NCBI GenBank assembly: GCA_963757265.1
Contig: CAVWRA010000006.1
Span: 930,001 to 994,000, forward strand
Origin: CAIVVT01 sp963757265
GTDB taxonomy: Bacteria > Acidobacteriota > Terriglobia > Bryobacterales > Bryobacteraceae
Direction of reading: 5' to 3'
Length of the DNA stretch: 64,000 nucleotides
Of the stretch, positions 52,791 to 62,868 are shown one piece after another (the first letter of the stretch is position 1; each line of letters starts with the position of its first letter). Position numbers and translations under genes: made by a program. The notes under the pieces were generated by a model. That model saw nothing but the letters and a program-made list of their open reading frames with translations. It did no database searches and was not told where the DNA came from.

Positions 52791-54957
52791 CTACGCGCCC
52801 CACTCCGCGGTCCAGGCGCCGGCGGTCGGGTCGATCTCGATGCCCAACGGGCCGGGCTTGGCCGGTGCGCCCGTGACGCGGCCGAACTTCAGTCCGGCCA
52901 GCGAGGCCGGGAGCCGCACCGCGCGCGGCGCGGGGCCCGATCCGCGTTCGAACTTCAGCTGCCAACCCGCGCCCCGCGGCGTCAGTTCGATGTTGACGCG
53001 CCCGAAGCGCGTCGGCGTCTGCTTCAGCCGGTAGGGCTGCCGGGCGGCGAGTTCCGTCGCTCCCATCCCTTCCAGCAGCCGCAGCGCCGGCCCATCCTCC
53101 AGCGCCAGCATGTGCCGCAGGTACAGGATGCATTCGGCGCTGGCCCAGTTGTGCGGCATGTCGCCGACGTAGCCCGCCACCGTCGAGCCGCGCAGCGGCT
53201 GTTCCTCGCGCCAGCAGTATAGCGGCGAAGCATGGTTCAGGAAGCCGTGGAAGGCCCGCCGCGCCCACGCCGCCTGGCCGGCCCACAGGTAGGCATGCGC
53301 CACGAACGGCGCGTCGTAAGTCCACAGACCTTCGTGGTGCAGCCAGCCGGTCTCGGCCGGCACGTCCTCCTTCGTGCACCACTGCATCAGGGCGATGTGG
53401 CCGCGCACCACGGGGTGGTTGGGCGCGAAGACCAGGCCCGGGTAGATGGCGTGCGACAGCGCCCATTGCGCCGACTGCGGGCGCGGACGCTCCCACTCGC
53501 TCTGCTGCCAGGCCGGGTCGTCCTTCATCAGCATCGGCAGGTAATCGAACCCCGCCGGATGGTGCACCATCTCGCTGCGCGCCGCCGCCTCGAAGGCCGC
53601 CCGGAATTCCGCGTGGAACTTCGCCGCGCGTTCCAGGCCGTTTTTCGACGGTCCGCCGTCGGCCTGCGTGGCCGCCTGCAATCCGGCCAGCGTCCACAGC
53701 TGATTGGTGAATTCGTTGCCCTTGAAGAGGCCGCCGTCGGAAAAGCCGATGGCCAGCAGGCCGTATTTGCCCGACGGCGAGCCCTCCGCGCGGCCTTTGT
53801 CGCGCATCGATTCGAGGAACTCCGCGGCGTGGGCAATGCGCGGCTTCAGCTCGCGGAAGTCCGTCCAATCCTGGCCCAGTTCGCATTGCCGCACGGTCGA
53901 AAACATCGCGATCGCGGCGTCCTTATAGTGCTCCGGACCGCCGCCGGCGTCCAGCGCGCCGTCCGCCCGCTGGTACGTCCAGGTGGTGTGCAGCCCCGCG
54001 CGCGCCTCTTTGTCGTAACCCAGATAGCGCGCGGCTTCTAAGATGAAATTCCCGTCGACGACCCACAGGCCGCGGTAGCACGTCGGACCCACCTGGAACG
54101 TCAGATTGCCGTTGCGCACCTCGCGCGCCTGCAGGATATTGCGCGCGCAGGCGGTGAGAAAATCGGCGTACGGCCGCGGCAACTCCCACTCCACCGCGCC
54201 GCCGAACGGATGCCAGTTCTTCCAATACGCCCGCGCCTCTTCGAGCAGCGCCGCTCCATCCGCCGTCTCCACCGTCTGCCCCTCCTGCGGAAACCGCAGC
54301 AGGATCTCGGCCGGCAATTCCAGCACCGGCAGACCCAGTTGCCACGACGAGCCGAAATCTTCGATGCCGAAGCGCTGGCTGCAGACCAGCAGTTGCGCCT
54401 TGGCCTCGCCGCCGAGGAAAACGCTGTTGTTCTGCCGTTCCAGCGGCTGGCGCGTGCGGATGCGCACCAGCGGCACGGCGCGGCCGGCGCGCCCGAGTTC
54501 CGTTTTGCTGCCGGCCACCGAGGTCACGCGCATCAGCAAGTTGTCGAACCCGGCCTTCGCCCGAACGGTTGGTCGCAAAGCTGATCAGCTCGACTCTGGC
54601 CCGCGGCCGCTCGATGATGGTATGCACCACCGGCACTGCGGGCGCTTCCAGTTCCTGCCGCACCACCTGGTCGCCCTCCATGCCGAGCAGCGAGAACTCG
54701 ACGATGGTGGGGTAGAAGTCCTGCGACACGCGCCCCGGGTTGCCGTACATCAGGCGCCCCGCCTGGTCCACCAGGCTCTTATGCGGGTCGTCGGGGAAGC
54801 AGTAGGCGGTCACCCACTCCAGCGGCGAGTAGCGGAAATCGACCTTGATGACGGGCTCGGGCTGGGCCGTCCCGGCTTTCGCGTCAACCTCATTCTCAGC
54901 TGCTTCCAGCGGCGTGGCCAGCGCGCTCATTGTGGCCAGAATCTCTCTGCGTGTCAT
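52791..54957 (-). pseudogene. Six-hairpin glycosidase-like gene with 1-bp frameshift
   Basis: The N-terminal part from ATG 54957 reads MTRREILATMSALATPLEAAEN (Tat-like or Sec signal), then FRYSPLEWVTAYCFPDDPHKSLVDQAGRLMYGNPGRVSQDFYPTIVEF and ARVELISFATNRSGEGRV. The remaining ~590 residues continue in another frame (DNLLMRVTSVAGSKTELG onward). Deleting one base near 54545-54550 joins them as GEGRVDNLLMRVTS. The body is an alpha/alpha barrel: YRGLWVVDGNFILEAARYLGYD, TWTYQRADGALD, GWLHHEGLWTYDAPFVAHAY and MPHNWASAECILYLRHML, close to GH78/GH63-type exo-glycosidases. Its stop is intact. It could be inactive, or the frameshift could be a sequencing error. Confidence 0.75.
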
Positions 54958-55125
54958 CGGGAATGGGCCCCTTTCTTGGCGGACTGTCTGCTCGGACTGA
55001 GCATACACCGTGCGGGCAGATGGAGGGCGGGCGTCGAGGACGATGGGGCGGTCGCGGCCTCACAACACACCGCTCCCTCACGGTCGCGGCTCAGAAACGC
55101 AGGCGCGGGAGGCGGCGTGGCTGCG

Positions 55126-55557
55126 CTACTTTTCGTCCAGCGCGCCGCTGCCGACTACGTTGATCCCGCCGGCCTGAAGCACTTCGATGGCGGCGTCGGG
55201 CTGATCGAAACGGAAGATCAGGACCGCGCGTTCCCCGCGCAGGAAGGGGAAGGCGTACATGTATTCGATGTTGATGCTGGAGCCTGAGAACAGATCCAGC
55301 ACCTCGGCCAGCCCGCCCGGACGGTCGGGCACCTCCACGGCCACCACTTCGGTGACCTTCACGGCCGCGCCCGCTTCCTCCAGCAGACGCTTGGCGCGCT
55401 GCCAGTCGGAGACGATCATGCGCAGAATGCCGAAACGCTGCGTGTCGGCCAGGGACAGGGCGCGGATGTCGATGCCGGCGCCGGCGAGCAGTCGGCAGGG
55501 CGCGATCATGTGGCCCGGCTTGTTTTCGGAAAAAAGGGAGAGTTGTTGGAGCTTCAT
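55126..55557 (-). CDS. ACT-domain protein coupled to phenylacetate-CoA ligase
   Basis: 143 residues from ATG 55557, overlapping the ligase stop by 4 bp (ATGA). Two ACT repeats are visible: KPGHMIAPCRLLAGAGIDIRALSLADTQRFGILRMIVSD and DRPGGLAEVLDLFSGSSINIEYMYAFPFLRGERAVLIFRF. ACT domains bind small ligands, often amino acids. This gene routinely follows PaaK-type ligases and is thought to modulate them or related aromatic amino acid use. It is intact although its partner is frameshifted. Confidence 0.88.
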   Translation of the reverse strand: MKLQQLSLFSENKPGHMIAPCRLLAGAGIDIRALSLADTQRFGILRMIVSDWQRAKRLLEEAGAAVKVTEVVAVEVPDRPGGLAEVLDLFSGSSINIEYMYAFPFLRGERAVLIFRFDQPDAAIEVLQAGGINVVGSGALDEK

Positions 55558-56889
55558 GGCTGCAACCTGCGGTCGATCACCCGTTTGGCCTTTCCTTCGC
55601 TGCGCTGGATGGCGCGCGGCTCCACCAGCGTCACTTCCACTCTCAGGCCGAGGACATGTTCCAAAGCATCCGCAATCGTGTCGTGGAGCTGCTCCAATGC
55701 GCCGATCTTGTCGCTGAACGTCTCCGACGTCACCTCCACCTGCACTTCCATCTGGTCGAGCCCGTAAGCGCGGGTGAGGATGATCTGGTAGTGCGGCAGG
55801 GTGCCTTCGACATCGAGCAGCGCGGATTCCACCTGCGACGGGAAGACGTTGACGCCGCGGATGATCAGCATGTCGTCGCTGCGGCGCGAGATGCGCTGCA
55901 TGCGGCGCAGCGAGCGCCCGCACGGGCAGGCTCCGCTCATCAGCGCCGTGATGTCGCGCGTGCGGTAGCGGATGATCGGCATGGCCTGCTTGCTGAGCGT
56001 CGTCAGGACCAGCTCGCCTTCCACGCCCTCTCGCTAACACGGCGCCAGTGTCGGGATCGACGATCTCGGGGTAGAAATGATCCTCGAAGATGTGCAGACC
56101 GTCCTGGCAGGGGCATTCGATGGCCACGCCGGGACCGATGATCTCGGAGAGGCCGTAGATATCGAAGGCCTGAATGCCACTGAGGCTTTCGATGCGGCCG
56201 CGCATGGCGCCCGTCCACGGCTCGGCCCCGAAGACGCCCACCCGCAGCGGCAGTGCGCGCATATCGACGCCCAACTGAGCGGCGCGCTCGGCCATGTGCA
56301 GAAAGTAACTGGGGGTGCAGCAGACGGCCGTGACGCCGAAGTCGCGCATGACCATGATCTGGCGGTCGGTGTTGCCGCCGGAGATGGGAATCACCGTCGC
56401 GCCCAGCCCTTCGGCCCCGTAATGCGCGCCCAGGCCGCCGGTGAACAGCCCGTAGCCGTAAGCGTTCTGAATGATGTCGCCGTGGTGCAGGCCGCAGATG
56501 GCGAAGCTGCGCACCATCACGGAGGTCCACACATCGACGTCCTGCTGCGTGTAGGCCACCACGATCGGCTTGCCGGTGGTGCCGCTGGAGGCGTGCAGGC
56601 GCACGATCTCCTCCATCGGGCTGGCGAACAGGCCGAAGGGGTAGGTGTCGCGCAGATCGGCCTTGATGGTGAACGGCAGCCGCGCGATATCGTCGAGCGA
56701 GCGCACGTCATCGGGCCTCAGATGGTGCTCGTCCATCCTCGACCGGTACAGCGGAACGCGCTCCCAGGCGCGGGTGACGACGCCCCTGAGGCGGCTCAGT
56801 TGCAGCTCGCGCAGCAGCTCCGCCGGCACGAAGTCGGGCGCGCTGATAGGGTGGAAGGCCGCGCGGGAAATGGTCTTCGCCGGAATCAT
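55554..56889 (-). pseudogene. paaK: Phenylacetate-CoA ligase gene with 1-bp frameshift
   Basis: From ATG 56889 (MIPAKTISRAAFHPISAPDF; GGGAG 6 bases upstream) the frame shows the AMP-binding motif LHASSGTTGKPIVVAYT, NAYGYGLFTGGLGAHYG, VFGAEPWTGAMRGRIE and YGLSEIIGPGVAIEC up to VDPDTGAVLA. Then the frame changes: GEGELVLTTLSKQ-type sequence (here VEGELVLTTLSKQAMPIIRYRTRDI) continues one base off, through GVNVFPSQVESALLDV to the stop at 55554. An extra base at about 56028-56033 (GCGAGAGGG) explains it. The enzyme activates phenylacetate with CoA and ATP. Total coding length suits a 444-residue PaaK. Confidence 0.85.
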
Positions 56890-57376
56890 GCTGCGCTCCC
56901 GCTGGGGCGAGCCGCCGTGCTGGACCACGCAGTCGCAAGCCGGCCCGGCATCCGCGCGTCCCCGCACGCGGCGGGCCCCGCTGGACTGGGAAGCCGTCGC
57001 CGGGGTATCGTCGTTGTCGCCAATTTCAGACCATCCGCTCCGCTATTGAGGTTACGAGAGTAGTCTATTGGAATTCGCCACCTTAGGGCAAAAGGCCGAT
57101 TGCTGCCGGGCGCATCTAAGCAGCGGTGGGGAGGCGGCGCGACGACCGCTCCGTTACGGCGAGCGGCTCTGAAGCAACGGTAGCCGCTCTGAAACGAACC
57201 CGCACGTCGAAACGAATGTTGACGCGGCAGGCAGGAGTGCCTGCGCCACGAAGCGGTGGCGCAACCGCTCCCTTACGGTCGCGGCTCTGAAACGGGCGGC
57301 GAGGGACCGCTCCTGAACAGTCGCGGAAAACGGCCGGCTCCCTTACGGTCGCGGCTCTGAAACAACAGTCGCGGCT
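56890..57376. repeat. Gene-free stretch with free IS110 target repeats
   Basis: Upstream of paaK, 56890-57060 holds its promoter region without a clear hexamer pair. From 57150 on, CTCCCTTACGGTCGCGGCT and CTGAAAC recur: GGTCGCGGCTCTGAAAC at 57277-57293 and 57347-57363. GTCGCGGCT lies at the left border of IS110 copy 3. No gene is visible. Confidence 0.65.
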
Positions 57377-58895
57377 TCCATGAGAAGGCTGCCCCGGTCA
57401 AGGGTTTTTTCTCAAATTCTTTCCTGCCGCTGTTGGTCGACCGACGGGAGGCGCCGCGGCGTCCTCGCGTCTTCCTTCTATTCTCCCAGCAATGCTCTGT
57501 TCTGCCGCCGCCGGATCGCCCTGCTTCCATTCGCACTCTTGATGGAGCGGCTTGCTCCGGTGCCAGTTGGGGTCCTCAATTTCGAACGGGTGCTGCCATC
57601 TCTGTGCCGAAGTGGCGCCCCTGTTTCCAGGAACGCTCTTCCGCCGCGACTTCGCAGTCACCCGAACCCGGCGATCTGCACCACACTCCAATCCGTTCAA
57701 GCCGCCGTTTGTTTCAAACGCGATCGCGCGTTGCTGTTGCGGAGCGGCTCGTAGACTTCGCCCGTGGTCCACAATCGATGCAGCAGCACGGCCAGTTTCC
57801 GCGCCACCGCGACGATGGCCCGCTTCTTGGCGTTCTTGCCGCCGCGCACGGCCAGTTTCAGCCCCCAGCGCCGCAGGTCCGTGTCCGGCCCGCGCCAGCC
57901 CAGAATGTAATGCGCGCCCTGCACCAGCATGGTCCGCAGATAGATGTCGCCTTCCTTGGTGATGCGCAGCTGCGGCTGGCTCTGGCCCGACTCGCTGCGC
58001 CTAGGCCGCAGGCCGACATAGCAGCCCACGTCGCGGCTGTTTTGAAAGCGCTCGCGGTCTTCCACCGTCAAGATAAACGTCAGAGCGATCAAAGTCCCGA
58101 CTCCGCTCACTTGCTTGAGGAGTTGGGTTTCCGGATACTCGTTCCGGGCGATCTGCTCCAGTTGCTGGTCCAACGCGTGGATCTTCACCGTCATCGATTC
58201 CACCTGCTCCAGCAGCGGTTTTATCGCCGCCTGCAAGTCGCCGGGCAGCGCCTCCAGCCGCGCCGTTCCCAGATTATCGGCGTCGCAGGCCGGCAGCCGC
58301 TCGCCCAGCGCCTTGGCCAGTCCGCGCGCCGCGTTGATCAGCGCCGTGCGCGCCTCCACGAGCGTCGCCCGGACCCGGATCGTCATCAGGTCCCGCTGCG
58401 CTTTCGCGCTGCGATGGCGGATCGGCCGCAGCAACTGCGGATCGACGCGCGCCAGCCGCGCCAGCGTCTGCGCGTCCAACCGGTCGTCCTTGCGACTGCT
58501 GTGGCTGATCAGCCGCACCTGGCGCGCGTTGGCCACGATCACCTCATGGCCCAGCTGGCTCAGCAGGCGGCTCACCCACGGCGAGTGCGTGCCCACCTCG
58601 AGCGCGATCCGGCAGCGCGACCGCGCGCCGAAGGCCTGGCACAGCCCCTTCTTCGTCGTCGCCGCGCTGGCCTCCCGCACTACCTCGCCCCGCTCGTCGA
58701 GCACACAATAGCGACTGCTCTTGTCGCCCAGGTCCAGGCCGATCGTGATCGGCCCGCGCGGGCCTGCGGACTCACCTTTCGGTCTCCGTTTCACAGTGGT
58801 ATTCTGCTTCATGGCCGGTCTCCTTTTGCACTTCGAGTGCGCAACCATTGGGAGCTTAACGCATCCCGCCGGGGGCCGGCCTTCTCATTCCATCT
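57377..58895 (-). mobile_element. IS110-family element (IS1111-like), copy 3
   Basis: 1,519 bp, with the same ends as copies 1 and 2 (TCCATGAGAAGG; CCATCT) but 31 bp shorter in the non-coding part and with more coding differences, so it is older or from another source. Left flank CAGTCGCGGCT, right flank CAGTAGCGTC, not the 47-bp unit. Confidence 0.86.
57697..58812 (-). CDS. IS110-family transposase, copy 3
   Basis: 371 residues from ATG 58812. Intact frame with the same motifs. It differs from copies 1 and 2 at several sites, for example CVLDERGE for CVLNERGE, GLAKALGERL for GLVKATGERL and IARNEYPETQ for IAREQYPETQ. These are scattered, as expected from independent drift. Confidence 0.93.
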   Translation of the reverse strand: MKQNTTVKRRPKGESAGPRGPITIGLDLGDKSSRYCVLDERGEVVREASAATTKKGLCQAFGARSRCRIALEVGTHSPWVSRLLSQLGHEVIVANARQVRLISHSSRKDDRLDAQTLARLARVDPQLLRPIRHRSAKAQRDLMTIRVRATLVEARTALINAARGLAKALGERLPACDADNLGTARLEALPGDLQAAIKPLLEQVESMTVKIHALDQQLEQIARNEYPETQLLKQVSGVGTLIALTFILTVEDRERFQNSRDVGCYVGLRPRRSESGQSQPQLRITKEGDIYLRTMLVQGAHYILGWRGPDTDLRRWGLKLAVRGGKNAKKRAIVAVARKLAVLLHRLWTTGEVYEPLRNSNARSRLKQTAA

Positions 58896-59194
58896 CAGTA
58901 GCGTCGTTTCCGCGACAGGTCACCAGCTCTCTCGAGCGCGCGCCTGTTGCTATCCTCGGACTGATGCCGTTCACGGGTCTGGAATGCGCAGTCGCCGTGG
59001 CGCCGAATCCCAGCAATCCGGCCTATTTTTGCGCGGCCGGCGAAGTGGCGAAGAGGCTGCGGCCGCAACCCGTCCGCGGGGGCTTCGGGGATCAGGGCCA
59101 GTGGCACGTCTTTCCCGGCAATGCCGGCCTCGACATGCCGCGCGGGATCCAGGGAGCACCATCGCCGGCTTGACGGCGGCACAGGAACCGACGC
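58896..59194. other. Gene-free or decayed stretch after IS110 copy 3
   Basis: An open frame from ATG 58964 to 59173 (MPFTGLECAVAVAPNPSNPAYFC start) could be a small or truncated gene, but its composition is unconvincing and I recognise no family. No promoter was identified for the exporter that follows. Confidence 0.3.
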
Positions 59195-60400
59195 GTGCTC
59201 ACCAAAGTCTTCGAGCCGTTCAAGTCGCGCGATTTTCGCCTGATGTGGTCCGGAGCCTGCACGTCCAGCATCGGCACCTGGATGCAGAAGCTGGCGCAAA
59301 GCTGGCTGGTGCTGCTGCTGGGCGGCTCGCCGTTCTGGGTGGGACTGGATTCGTTTCTGGGCGACCTGCCGATCTTCTCGCTGGCCCTGTTCGCGGGCGT
59401 GGCGGCGGACCGCTTCGACCGCCGGCGGCTGCTTTTGGCGTCGCAGTTCGTCCAAATGAGCTGCGCCTTTGTGCTGTGCGCTTTGTTCGCCACACACGCC
59501 GTGCACGTGTGGCACATCCTTACGCTGTCGTTCGTATCCGGGGTCGCGCAGGCCTTCGGCGCGCCGGCCTACCAGTCACTGATTCCGGCGCTGGTGCCGC
59601 GCGAGCAGCTGCCGCAGGCCATCGCCATGAACTCGATCCAGTTCAACCTGGCGCGGCTGGTCGGCCCGCTGCTCGGCGGGGCGGCGCTGAGCGGCCTCGG
59701 CGCCGCATGGTGTTTTGGGTTGAACGGCGTCAGTTTCGTGGCCGTGATCGTTTCGCTGCTGCTGATCTCGGTGCGCTACGACTTCCCGAAGACCGGAGAC
59801 TCGGTCTTCGAAAGCATGCGGCAGGGCATCCGGTTCATCCGCGCGCGCGAGAACATGGTGCTGCTGTTCGCGGTGTCGTTCGCCTGCACCTACCTGGGCA
59901 TTCCGATCCTCACGTTCCTGCCGGTCTTCGCCCGCGACATCTTTCACGGAACCGTGAAAACCTACACGCTGTTGCTCTCGATCCAGGCGCTGGGCGCGAT
60001 CGCGGGCGCAGTCGTGGTGGCCGCATTCGGGCGCAAGACGGGGCTCGGGCGCATGGCGCTGCTGGGACTGCTGGCGCTGTCGATCTGCGTGTGCGCCTTC
60101 GCCTGGAGCAAGTCGCTGGTTCTTTCGTGCGTGTTCCTGTTTTTCGGCGGGATGGCGCTGATCACCTGTTTCGCGATGCTCAGCTCACTGGTGCAATTGT
60201 TCGCGACCGACAACATGCGCGGGCGCGTGATGAGCATTTACAACATCGCCTTTCGAGGCGGCATGCCGATCGGGAGCCTGGTCGCCGGGTCGCTGATTCC
60301 AATGTTCGGCGCTCCGAATGTCGTCGGAGCGCACGGCGCGATACTGGGTGCGCTGGCGCTGTACCTGCTGCTCGTGCACCGCAAACTGGCCGCGATCTGA
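59195..60400 (+). CDS. MFS exporter (EntS/DHA3-like)
   Basis: 401 residues from a GTG at 59195 with AGGAA 8 bases upstream. It starts KVFEPFKSRDFRLMWSGACTSSIGTWMQ, typical of DHA3-type permeases, followed by twelve hydrophobic helices. The A-loop motif between helices 2 and 3 is GVAADRFDRRRLLL. The second half has GRMALLGLLALSI and MRGRVMSIYNIAFRGGMPIGSLVAGSLI. Members export siderophores, macrolides or other small compounds. The substrate cannot be inferred. IS110 copy 3 lies directly upstream and may separate it from its original promoter. Confidence 0.9.
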   Translation: MLTKVFEPFKSRDFRLMWSGACTSSIGTWMQKLAQSWLVLLLGGSPFWVGLDSFLGDLPIFSLALFAGVAADRFDRRRLLLASQFVQMSCAFVLCALFATHAVHVWHILTLSFVSGVAQAFGAPAYQSLIPALVPREQLPQAIAMNSIQFNLARLVGPLLGGAALSGLGAAWCFGLNGVSFVAVIVSLLLISVRYDFPKTGDSVFESMRQGIRFIRARENMVLLFAVSFACTYLGIPILTFLPVFARDIFHGTVKTYTLLLSIQALGAIAGAVVVAAFGRKTGLGRMALLGLLALSICVCAFAWSKSLVLSCVFLFFGGMALITCFAMLSSLVQLFATDNMRGRVMSIYNIAFRGGMPIGSLVAGSLIPMFGAPNVVGAHGAILGALALYLLLVHRKLAAI

Positions 60401-60472
60401 AACCGTGGCGGCGTGCTCGGCAAGAAAGGGAGCAACCCCGGCCAGCCGCCGGGACGTCTCTACAATATGATT

Positions 60473-61198
60473 ATGAGATCTATGCGGGTTTCCATAGTTT
60501 TGCTGGCTTCACTCGGTCTCGTTGCGGCGTTTTCGGCGCCGCCCGCCAGCGCCGACGACCAGACCCCGGAGGGCTGGAGGAGGATCCGCGACACGCAGGA
60601 TGGGAAGACGCTGGGCCTCATCGCGCAAGGTGCGCGCGCGCGGGCGGACTCCAATCTCAAGGACGCGAATCTGCAGTACCTGGCGGCCCTGGCCACCAGC
60701 CTGCACGCGGAAGTGCTGATGGAGCAGCGTGACAAGAAGGGATCGAGCGCGATCGCGGAGTCGGGGATGGATTATGCCAAGCGCGCGGTTGAGTTGAACA
60801 CGTATTGGGGCGAATACCACCGCCTGCTGGGCACGCTGTGCGCCCAGACCATCCCCGGCAACCTGTTCCTGGCGATGCGCTACGGCCGCTGCGCCATGGA
60901 CGAGGTGGACAAAGCGATCCAAGAGCAGCCCAAATCGTCCATCGCCTGGCTCAGCAAGGGCGTGGGCAACTACTATCTGCCGGCGCAGTTCGGAGGAGGT
61001 CCGGAGAAGGCGCTCGAAGGGATCAAGAAGGCGATCGAACTGGACGGCAAGAACGCCGACGCCTGGCTGTGGCAGGGGATCGTGCTGCGCAAGCTCAACC
61101 GAAACGCCGAGGCGCGCAAATCGATCCAAACCGCGCTGGCGCTGAGCCCGGCCCGCGTGTGGGCCAAGCAGCAACTGGAAAAGACGCCCCAACAGTGA
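60473..61198 (+). CDS. Exported TPR-like protein
   Basis: 241 residues from ATG 60473 (MRSMRVSIVLLASLGLVAAFSAPPASADD, signal peptide). ATGs at 60467 and 60482 are alternatives, and TACAAT at 60461-60466 could be a -10, which would favour the later starts. The mature protein is helical with TPR-type repeats: DANLQYLAALATSLHAEVLMEQ, AMRYGRCAMDEVDKAIQEQPKSSIAW and NADAWLWQGIVLRKLNRNAEARKSIQTALALSP. TPRs mediate protein contacts. The stop overlaps the next start (GTGA), so the two products are probably made together. Confidence 0.75.
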   Translation: MRSMRVSIVLLASLGLVAAFSAPPASADDQTPEGWRRIRDTQDGKTLGLIAQGARARADSNLKDANLQYLAALATSLHAEVLMEQRDKKGSSAIAESGMDYAKRAVELNTYWGEYHRLLGTLCAQTIPGNLFLAMRYGRCAMDEVDKAIQEQPKSSIAWLSKGVGNYYLPAQFGGGPEKALEGIKKAIELDGKNADAWLWQGIVLRKLNRNAEARKSIQTALALSPARVWAKQQLEKTPQQ

Positions 61199-62868
61199 CC
61201 CGACCGCATACGGCAACGGCATTCGCGCTGGGCGCATTCACGCTGTTGACGTATCTTCAATTTCCCGGACACACCTGGCTGCAGCAGGACAGCCAGACGT
61301 ACGTGGCGATCCTGCAGCATCTCGACAATCCGTCGGTGCTGGCGCGCGACCTCGTGGCCACCCATCCGCACGTGAAGTGGACCGTCTACGATGAGATCGC
61401 ACGCGCGTTGCACGCCTCGACGGGACTGGGCTATCACGCCATTCTGGACTCTCAATTGCTGTTGTTCCGTTTCCTGGGGCTGGCCGGGGTCTTTCTGCTC
61501 GCGGCGGCCGCGGGCCTGAACCGGCTGGGCGCCATTTTCGTGGCCTTCCTGTTCGGCCTGGGGGCGGTGATCGGCGGACCCGAGATTCTGACCCTCGAAT
61601 ACGAGCCCGTGCCGCGCGCCTTCGCCTTCTTGCTGATCGTGGCCGCGCTGGGCTACGCCGCGTTCGACGAATGGAAGGTCTCGGCCGTGTTGGCAGGACT
61701 GGCGCTGCTGTATCATCCGCCGACCAGCGCGCCTTACTGGCTGGCGGTGCTGGTGTATGCGGCCGTGTCGCTGCGTCTGAAGGCCCTGCGGGCGGTGCCG
61801 CTGGCCTTTCTCGGGGCTTCCATTGTGCTGCTGCTGAGTGCCGCGCTGCAGTCGGGCGAGCACCAGGCGCAAGCGCTGTTCAGCCGCATTCCGGCCGATC
61901 TGATCCCCGCGATGCGCTATCGCGCCGCCTATAACTGGGTGGATTTGTGGAGCAGGGAGTGGCTGCGGCAGTACGTCCTGCTGGCGCTATTCGTTGCGGC
62001 CGCGTGGTTCCGGCTGCGCCGGCGGATGACGAAAGAACTGGCCGTGCTGAGCGCCAGCCTGACATTGTATGGACTGGCGTCGATCGCGCTCTCGTGGCTG
62101 ACGCTGAACGTGCTGGGCTGGAGCATGATGACGCAGTTTCAGCCGGCGCGGGCCGTGATTCTGGTCACACTCTTCGCGGTGGTGCTGGGCGGCGCGGCGG
62201 CGTGGACGGCGGCCCAGCGCGGCGCCTGGCTGGAGAGCTTTGCCTGGCTGCTGCCGGTGTTCGCCATCCCTGCCAACAAGCTCGTGCTCGAGCTGTTCAC
62301 GAATGCCGCTCGATATCCCGTCGTACTGAAGCGGCTGGTGCTGGTGATCGGTCTGGCGCTGGCGGGGGCGCTGGCAGCGGCGTGGGGACGGGGCGCGGCG
62401 GGACGCCGGCAAAAATGCGCGCTGGCATTACTCGTGCCAGTGGCCGCGGCGTTCCTGATCCCGGGCTGGGGCCAGCTCGCGAACTACCCGCAATTGCACA
62501 CGCCGCAACTCGATGCACTGGCCGCGTGGGCGCGCGGCGGCACGCGGCCCGACGCGCTGTATTTCTTCGCCGGCGCGGGCCACCAGGTAACGCCGGGCAT
62601 GTTTCGCGTGGAAGCGCAACGCAGCCTGTTCGCGGACTGGAAGGGCGGCGGGCAGGTGAACCAGAACTGGGCCTTCGCGCGGGAGTGGATGCGCCGCTGG
62701 AACTGGGCCAACCAGGCGCAGCCGCCATTGCGCACGCCCGCGGAGTACGCCGCGGCGGGCATCGACTTCCTTGTTGTGGGCGCGCAGGAAACCGTGCCGG
62801 GCCTGCAGCCGGTGTATGAAAACGAAGCCTGGCGGGTGTTGGAGGTCAGAGCATCGGCCGGGCGCTGA
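61195..62868 (+). CDS. Polytopic membrane protein, GT-C-like, unknown function
   Basis: 557 residues from a GTG at 61195 overlapping the TPR stop by 4 bp. It starts MTRPHTATAFALGAFTLLTYLQFPGHTWLQQDSQTYVAILQHLDNPSVLARDL in outline. An acidic first periplasmic loop (QQDSQTYV) after helix 1 is followed by about ten more helices and a soluble C-terminal domain (PDALYFFAGAGHQVTPGMFRVEAQRSLF). This layout is that of GT-C transferases or of related polymer-export membrane proteins. No donor-specific motif is visible. It resembles in style the truncated protein at 1-1644 but not in sequence. Confidence 0.78.
   Translation: MTRPHTATAFALGAFTLLTYLQFPGHTWLQQDSQTYVAILQHLDNPSVLARDLVATHPHVKWTVYDEIARALHASTGLGYHAILDSQLLLFRFLGLAGVFLLAAAAGLNRLGAIFVAFLFGLGAVIGGPEILTLEYEPVPRAFAFLLIVAALGYAAFDEWKVSAVLAGLALLYHPPTSAPYWLAVLVYAAVSLRLKALRAVPLAFLGASIVLLLSAALQSGEHQAQALFSRIPADLIPAMRYRAAYNWVDLWSREWLRQYVLLALFVAAAWFRLRRRMTKELAVLSASLTLYGLASIALSWLTLNVLGWSMMTQFQPARAVILVTLFAVVLGGAAAWTAAQRGAWLESFAWLLPVFAIPANKLVLELFTNAARYPVVLKRLVLVIGLALAGALAAAWGRGAAGRRQKCALALLVPVAAAFLIPGWGQLANYPQLHTPQLDALAAWARGGTRPDALYFFAGAGHQVTPGMFRVEAQRSLFADWKGGGQVNQNWAFAREWMRRWNWANQAQPPLRTPAEYAAAGIDFLVVGAQETVPGLQPVYENEAWRVLEVRASAGR

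Noticed and set aside
58964..59173. Small gene between IS110 copy 3 and the MFS exporter
   Set aside because: No family, no clear ribosome binding site and unconvincing composition; recorded only as possible decayed DNA.
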